The notes under the pieces were generated by a model. It made no database searches. It was not told the origin of the DNA and was given only the letters and a program-made list of their open reading frames with translations. From positions 53,816,001 through 53,880,000 of the forward strand of contig CM114271.1 in the NCBI GenBank assembly GCA_050084515.1: DNA of 64,000 nucleotides, read 5' to 3'. The position numbers and the translations under genes were made by a program. This document shows, piece after piece, positions 58,373 to 64,000 of this stretch; positions within the stretch are counted from its first letter, which is position 1; each line of letters opens with the position of its first letter. The stretch comes from Blasia pusilla. Lineage: Eukaryota; Marchantiophyta; Marchantiopsida; Blasiales.

Positions 58373-59084
58373 TACCCTGGAAGCGAGTCAAGATCGTGAC
58401 TCTAAGGAGGAAGGATCTTGGTTTGACCCACCAAAGTTGGAACCTAGATTAGTTAGTTGCGGGACTAAGCAAGACGGTAGAACTAGCATCGGACTGACAC
58501 TACGCGAGACAAGTACGTGTCTTATGACTAGCTTTGGGTGAGAAAGGGGTATAACTACTCATAGGGACAAGGTTTAAGATCATGGAGCCAAATGCGAAGT
58601 CAAGGGCGAGGAGCAAGGAACACGTGAGTAGTAAAGATGGAGGAGAGGTCATGAGACTAGTCATGAAATACAAAGTGTGGCAAGTAAACCATGAGATGCC
58701 AAATGAGGAGTAAGACGGGCGCTAGGCATGAGAAAAATGAAATATGGGTCTAAGCTCCAAGATGCGTTTGGGGGGCCAATAAGTTGCAAGAAGCCTCCAC
58801 CAAGCCATCTTGAAGGATAACTTATCAAACGTTGGTCGGTGGATTGCTAACTAAGTTTGGGTTGAGGGTGAAAATCAAGGACCCGAGGGGGACAATGAGG
58901 AAGGTGGGTTTTCCTTGGAGTACCCAAGAAGTACCTATAGGGAGGGACACTCCTTCTCTATCCACTCAAGCCCTTGAACCATGAACTAATCATGATGAAT
59001 GTTTGACCGTGTTTCACATTTAGGCTAAGGAGCGCACCTTGAGGAATTAACCGACGCGCTCCGGTTTAGGCAAGCGACTTGGGG
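58373..59084. other. Repeat-like intergenic DNA, unassigned
   Basis: No coding domain was recognised. Phrases near 58,760-58,900 (GATGCGTTTGGGGGG) recall the LTR-B fragments near 23,810, so this may be a diverged LTR. Confidence 0.3.
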
Positions 59085-59685
59085 AGCTTGGTCAAGGCTT
59101 AGGGAAGAGAATTTCTAGGGAGAGGCTACGCACTTGGGAAGACTCAATCCAATTAGCGCTTGACGGCTTCTCGGCTACTTACGGAACGCACAACCAATTG
59201 AGTCTTCTACTTGCAAAACTCAAGTTCGGGAGAGCTTCGAGATGAAGCTAGGGGAAGTAGAGAACGGACTCTACAACACTAAGCTAATGGGGAAAATCGA
59301 GAAAGAGAGAAAAAGAAGAGTCGATTACCAAATTGTTTTTTTTTCGGAATTTCCTTACAATTATTCATTCAAAAGCTTGGTCAAGGCTTAGGGAAGAGAC
59401 TTTCTAGGCAGACGCTACACACTTGGGAAGACTCAATCCAATTAGCGCTTGACGACTTCTTGGCTACCTACGAAATGCACAACCAGTTGAGTCTTTAGGA
59501 CTCCAACTAAGTCTTCCGCTTGCAAAACTCAAATTTGGGAGAGCTTCGAGATGAAGCTAGGGGAAGTAGAGGACGGACTCTACAACACTAAGCTAATGGG
59601 GAAAATGGAGAAAGAGAGAAAAAAAGTGTCGATTACCAAGTGGTATTTTTTTTCTCGGAATTTCCTTACAATTATTCATTCAAAA
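59085..59685. repeat. Direct duplication of about 290-310 bp
   Basis: Unit 1 (59,085-59,373) and unit 2 (59,374-59,685) both start AGCTTGGTCAAGGCTTAGGG and end TTACAATTATTCATTCAAA. Unit 2 has an extra block of about 22 bp near 59,490-59,515. Identity is high, with scattered changes. Confidence 0.85.
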
Positions 59686-62400
59686 TCAAAACTAAACCGA
59701 TGCTTGAGAGATCCAATCACATCTTTAAGAACAGAAGTATGAATATTAAACTATTAACTTTTTCCATCTTCTTAAGTCTTTTCATTTATTTTAATATTCT
59801 ATTAATTCTTGTCAAATTTTGTTGGGGCATACTTTCAAAACTCATTCATTTCAAAATTAATTCATGTCAATTTTTCATTAACCTTCTAAAAGGAGTTAAT
59901 TGTAGTTTTATCACTGGTACTTTCTCTTGTAGCGTTCACTTAAATTAAATCATTGTTTTGGGACAAATATTTTAACATGAGTATGATTTTTTTGCATAGC
60001 TCATGCCATTAAATTAGTCAGAAATAGAATTCCAAAAATGAAAGGAAAGAATCTCTATTTTTGATGCAATACGAGAACATATTACAAGAATTAAAAAATT
60101 TAAGGAATTAGTCTCTTTTCATGACACTCAATTTGAATTATATGGTTAAAGATCGTGGTTCTAGATATAGGAGAACCTTCCATGGCTTGTCATATTTGAA
60201 ACGTTCATCCATGACCATTTCCACTCTCTCCACCTCCCTCTTGTATAGTTGGCATGATCATAAACGATTGAGGCTAGAGCTTGACTCTCAAGCAAATATC
60301 ATATGTCAATCGAATATTTCCAATATGGTTTGTGAGTGTAGCAAAGTAAGAGGTAACAGCAACGGAGCACTATCCATATTTCTTCCACATGTATGAATCT
60401 AGGCTCCTTTACTCGTTAGATTCGTGATTGGAATTGGAGATTTTGGGTTTTGTGTTTTAGGTCATTTTCACATTTTGCATTATTGTTTGTCTTTCCTCTT
60501 CCATGACGGAGTTCTGTGCATTTTCTCTTTCCAAGAAATGAATGCTCTTGTTGAAGGTACATTATAGTCAATATGAGTCTTTGAATTCTATTTTTGTTCT
60601 TTTGTTCTTTTTTCCTTTCATCTCTACTTTCTTTCTTCATGTGCTTTCTAAAGGATAAAGAGAAAAAAGAAAACATGAATGAAAGAGGATAAGAGAACAC
60701 ATAAGAAAAAGAAACACAAAGACTCAAAAAGGAAACCAAATCCAAAGTTGTAATTGGTTGAAGGGAAATGTAGGGTTGGGAAGTTTGGAGAGAAAGAAGA
60801 GCATCTCTTCCTCTTGAATTCCCTTTGATGGAATCGGGTATTCAATACCCGATTCCATCGGATATTGAATATTGAAAGGTCTATGACATTTTAAAAAAAG
60901 TGAAAAAACTTTCCTAAAAGAACTAAAACACACATACATCAAAAGAATAAAATATACTAGTGTATAGCTTGTGCTATGCAAAAAAAGGATAGTGATGTTG
61001 CAAGTAAAAAGGTTTTTTTCATGCTTGTGCGATAAAAATATTTTCTTTCTATCCAAGTGCCGTGTCAAGCAAGGAGGCTCTTAGAAATCAAGAAGCCATT
61101 TTTTGTTAATGGTGTAGATACATTTAGAGATAACTAAAATTGTAAGAACTATTGGAAACAATAGCTCTTTCAAAAAAACATTCTTGATAAAGATGACAAC
61201 ATTTTTTTGGGATTCCACGAAGAGCTCAAGAGAAACAACTTCCACTAGTTACTATAGAGTAGTGTGACCCCTTAAATCCTGCTAAGTCAATTCTCCCCTT
61301 GCTATGCCATATATGACCTTGACCTTTCACAAAGTAATCCAACATTATAAACTCTTTATGCCAAGTTAATGCCCTTTTGGATGCATGCGATTGCACCACC
61401 AAAACGTGTTGCCTTCATTGATGTGACCAAGGTAAATTCTCCAATACTCGCACTCAGAAAGAGTCATATGCATGACCAATACAACTAAGTTTTCTTCTAA
61501 ACCCTTAGTATCGTGGGAGAGGTGTGATAATAGGGCTTCTCAAAGTTACCCTTTCTGAGGGGCAAGAAGTTGTCATCTTCATAGGCCACACATGTGCCAT
61601 GTAACTAATAATGTGTCATTGCATTTTTTTATTTCATTGAAAAATTTGCATTGGAAGAAAGAGGACATTGAAGAGGATGATGGCCCCCTTTCCTAAGGTT
61701 ACATCCATGTGTCATAATCCCAACGCAATAACTTCTTAGATACCATGTTTTGGTTTACAAGTAAGGTGCTCGTAAATGCCCGTGCAATGCACAATCACTC
61801 CTCTTTGATAATTTCAACCCATTTTTTCACACTTCAATGGATCACAATTCCAATATTTTTTTTGAAAAGACACATGTCAACGAGAAGAAACATATGAAAA
61901 ACCAATCCTTCCATTAGTATATAGATGTTGAACTCTAGGAGTTTGGAGTAACGGAAATCACCACAAGCATGCTTTGAGGAGCTTTAATAGCCCAATGGGA
62001 TCGCCGATATGGGACGGATGTTTAGGGTAATAATCCTAGCGGCTCCACTGATTTTAGGACAATTATTGCCAATTGATTAAAAAAGATTAAAAAATTAGGT
62101 AAGAACTACTTACAACATAAAACCAAAACAAAACATGAAAATAATCCAAAATTGATAGTTGTTTGAAATTCATATTAAACCCCACTCCTTATAGAAGAAA
62201 ATTTATAAATGATGAAGAAAAAGGAAAAGAAAAAAGGTAAATAAAATTTCGAATGAACTACTAAAAATCGAAACGAAGTAAAATAGTGAAAAGTCTGCAA
62301 AATTTGAGGATTTCCCTGACTTTGACTATTACTAAAGGTTCACGTAAGGAATATTCAAAAATGAAAAAGAAAGAACAAGAGATAATGAATCCCAAGAAGA
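59686..62400. other. AT-rich intergenic DNA with one perfect palindrome
   Basis: No gene recognised. A 33-bp inverted repeat lies at 60,827-60,859 (arms GATGGAATCGGGTATT and AATACCCGATTCCATC around one base). Confidence 0.4.
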
Positions 62401-64000
62401 TTCCGGTGCGTAGTCGAGACCAGGACACGTGGTGCTGGCGTTAGATACCCCGCTTAGTGCGCCCCCTCCCCCCCAAAGTCTCCGGAGACACAGGAAACTT
62501 CCGGGGTCCAATCGGAGGAACGGACCTGCCGTACGACCACCACGCTGGAGGCCGCCGCGACCGTCACGGGGAACGAATCGTGACCCCTCCAATGGACGTC
62601 ACTTCGGTCGTGACGCACCACGTACGTACCGTTGGATAATAACTACTACCGTATTACCACTGTTCAGTTGTACGTAGTACAACTGTACCGACTGCAGTCA
62701 GTCACGCCATTTTCGATTAACAGAAAAAAATAAAATAGAATTTTTTTTCCTCAACACATTTTGAATTCATGTGGTTGTTTTTTATGCGGTTATTCATGGG
62801 AACCACTGAGGTGGATATGTCCCAATGAAGTGAAAGCTATAAGGGGGCTCATCCCCTTGGGTTCGGTTATGGTGATTGTCGATTTTCTACGTCCAAAAGT
62901 CTGGGGCTAGCGCTTAAAATGACCAGCACCTTGCTGACCTTGAATAGTCGGAAATATCAATTATTTGTCAAATTTTTTTATTGTGTGTTGGAAATTTGTT
63001 TTGATTGTGTGTTTCGTCTTAGAAGAGTCGCGAAGTAGTTGAGAAGAAACCCTAATGAGCGGTCCTTATGGAGGGTGGGTGGGTAGTACCATGGCAACTT
63101 TGTTAATTGGGTGTTACAATGTAGGGTGGTGAGCTTGGAAGCTTGTCGCAATAACACATTAGTGCTGCTCAAAGTTCGATTGTAGAGTAGAGAACCCTAA
63201 ATTCCTTGGACCTAAGATTTTGGGTGTAAGAAATGTTGAGTGACCTAGAGACCCTCTTAATTGGAAAATCAGATTATAGAATATCTTGTGCAAGGTTGTC
63301 TAATGGTAAAAGGAATTCCTATGTTATATGTTACCCTAAACCCCCATCCTCCTGGACATCCATGGGATCCTGCCCTTAGGGCTTTTCGTACAAACACTTT
63401 GCTTAGCATTGAGAAAGAGTGATGGGTAGATCGAAACAACCATACTATGGTACTAATGAGTGCCCGTGTTCCGTCCGCATAAGTAACATTCAAACCCGAA
63501 GAAAACGAAAACAAACTCCTTTAGACACAGTGTCGTAAGGGGAAAGAATTAAAAATTTTACGTGTCGTCACGTAAGCTTTTTATGTCCGTCCAGGTTCCA
63601 AAATTCCCTGGTCCTCTCGAATCCGTCCTCTTTTGATAATATAGATTAGGTATGAATGTTCTAATATTTTGGAACTGTGTGAAAACCGAGATGGGGGGTG
63701 GAGTGTCAACCGCGGTTGGCCCAAGAACGTCGCGCACGTCAATCCGTTAAGTTAACTCGCGGCGACGGACGGACGGAGGAGTTGTCGGGCCTCACGATTG
63801 GACGCTGTAACTGCGGGGGACGATCCGACGTGATTCGTCCGATCGCGCAGTCGTATGGTACGAAAGCCGTCGATGGCCTCACGATTCTCTCTGCCTTCTG
63901 GTTAGGTCCCGCTGGGAAAACAACACCCCAGTCCGTCACTGCTGTGAACTGTGACCTTTTAAGGAACTGCGTCACGTGGTTCATGTGCCGCACGGACACT
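62401..64000. other. Right-edge intergenic DNA with two GC-rich islands
   Basis: GC-rich stretches at about 62,405-62,640 and 63,690-64,000 carry CCGCCGCGACC-like and GACGGACGGACGGAGG-like sequence. They may be promoter regions of genes outside the window. Short open frames here have no family similarity. Confidence 0.3.

Noticed and set aside
1-64000. CRISPR arrays, tRNA or rRNA genes, bacterial operon signals
   Set aside because: I read for them and found none. The tandem arrays present have no regular unique spacers, and the genes are spliced eukaryotic genes.

Overview
This is plant nuclear DNA. Two intron-containing, plant-type genes flank about 40 kb of nested, decayed LTR-type retrotransposons. 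The genes are a UvrD/SRS2-like DNA helicase (3' part, left edge to 8,751, + strand) and a PLP-dependent serine decarboxylase (53,907-56,987, + strand). I could reconstruct 21 helicase exons in the window and all five decarboxylase exons, with reading frame kept across every junction. Short introns and a DNMT3-type methyltransferase lineage hint at a non-seed land plant (bryophyte or lycophyte), but the sequence does not settle the species.

Layout: 1-8,751 helicase; 8,752-14,620 mostly AT-rich intergenic DNA with one reverse-transcriptase-associated relic at 10.1-10.6 kb; 14.6-23.7 kb a chimeric Ty3/Gypsy element on the - strand carrying two solo LTRs of another family; 23.7-25.0 kb LTR fragments; 25.6-25.9 kb a nested foldback; 26.3-29.8 kb a Ty1/Copia relic; 29.8-36.7 kb an inverted block; 36.7-44.1 kb the best Gypsy copy ('copy 1'); 44.1-49.5 kb the 5' half of another Gypsy copy ('copy 2'); 50.8-51.3 kb a solo LTR; 52.4-57.5 kb the decarboxylase with its TATA box; 58-64 kb intergenic DNA with small repeats.

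The unusual system is the Gypsy family. Its polyprotein reads gag (two zinc knuckles) - aspartic protease - complete DNMT3-like C5 cytosine methyltransferase - reverse transcriptase - RNase H - DDE integrase - PHD finger. The methyltransferase motifs (I, IV, VI, VIII, IX/X) lie between protease and RT in two separate copies, and a motif I remnant survives in a third, so it belongs to the family. The PHD finger sits where many plant Gypsy elements carry a chromodomain. All copies here are broken by stops, frameshifts or deletions.

The termini are also odd. Copy 1 has segment A (about 515 bp) at its 5' end, but B-A-B at its 3' end (B about 126 bp). This resembles the split direct repeats of PAT/Ngaro-type elements, yet the integrase is a normal DDE enzyme and a 4-bp target repeat (CATA) is visible.

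The local history can be read from the sequence. Copy 1 inserted antisense into the RT active-site codons of copy 2. A later inversion of about 6.9 kb (breakpoints near 29,830 and 36,740) split the Copia element, separated copy 1 from its 5' end and flipped the 3' half of copy 2. Undoing that one inversion restores all three elements.
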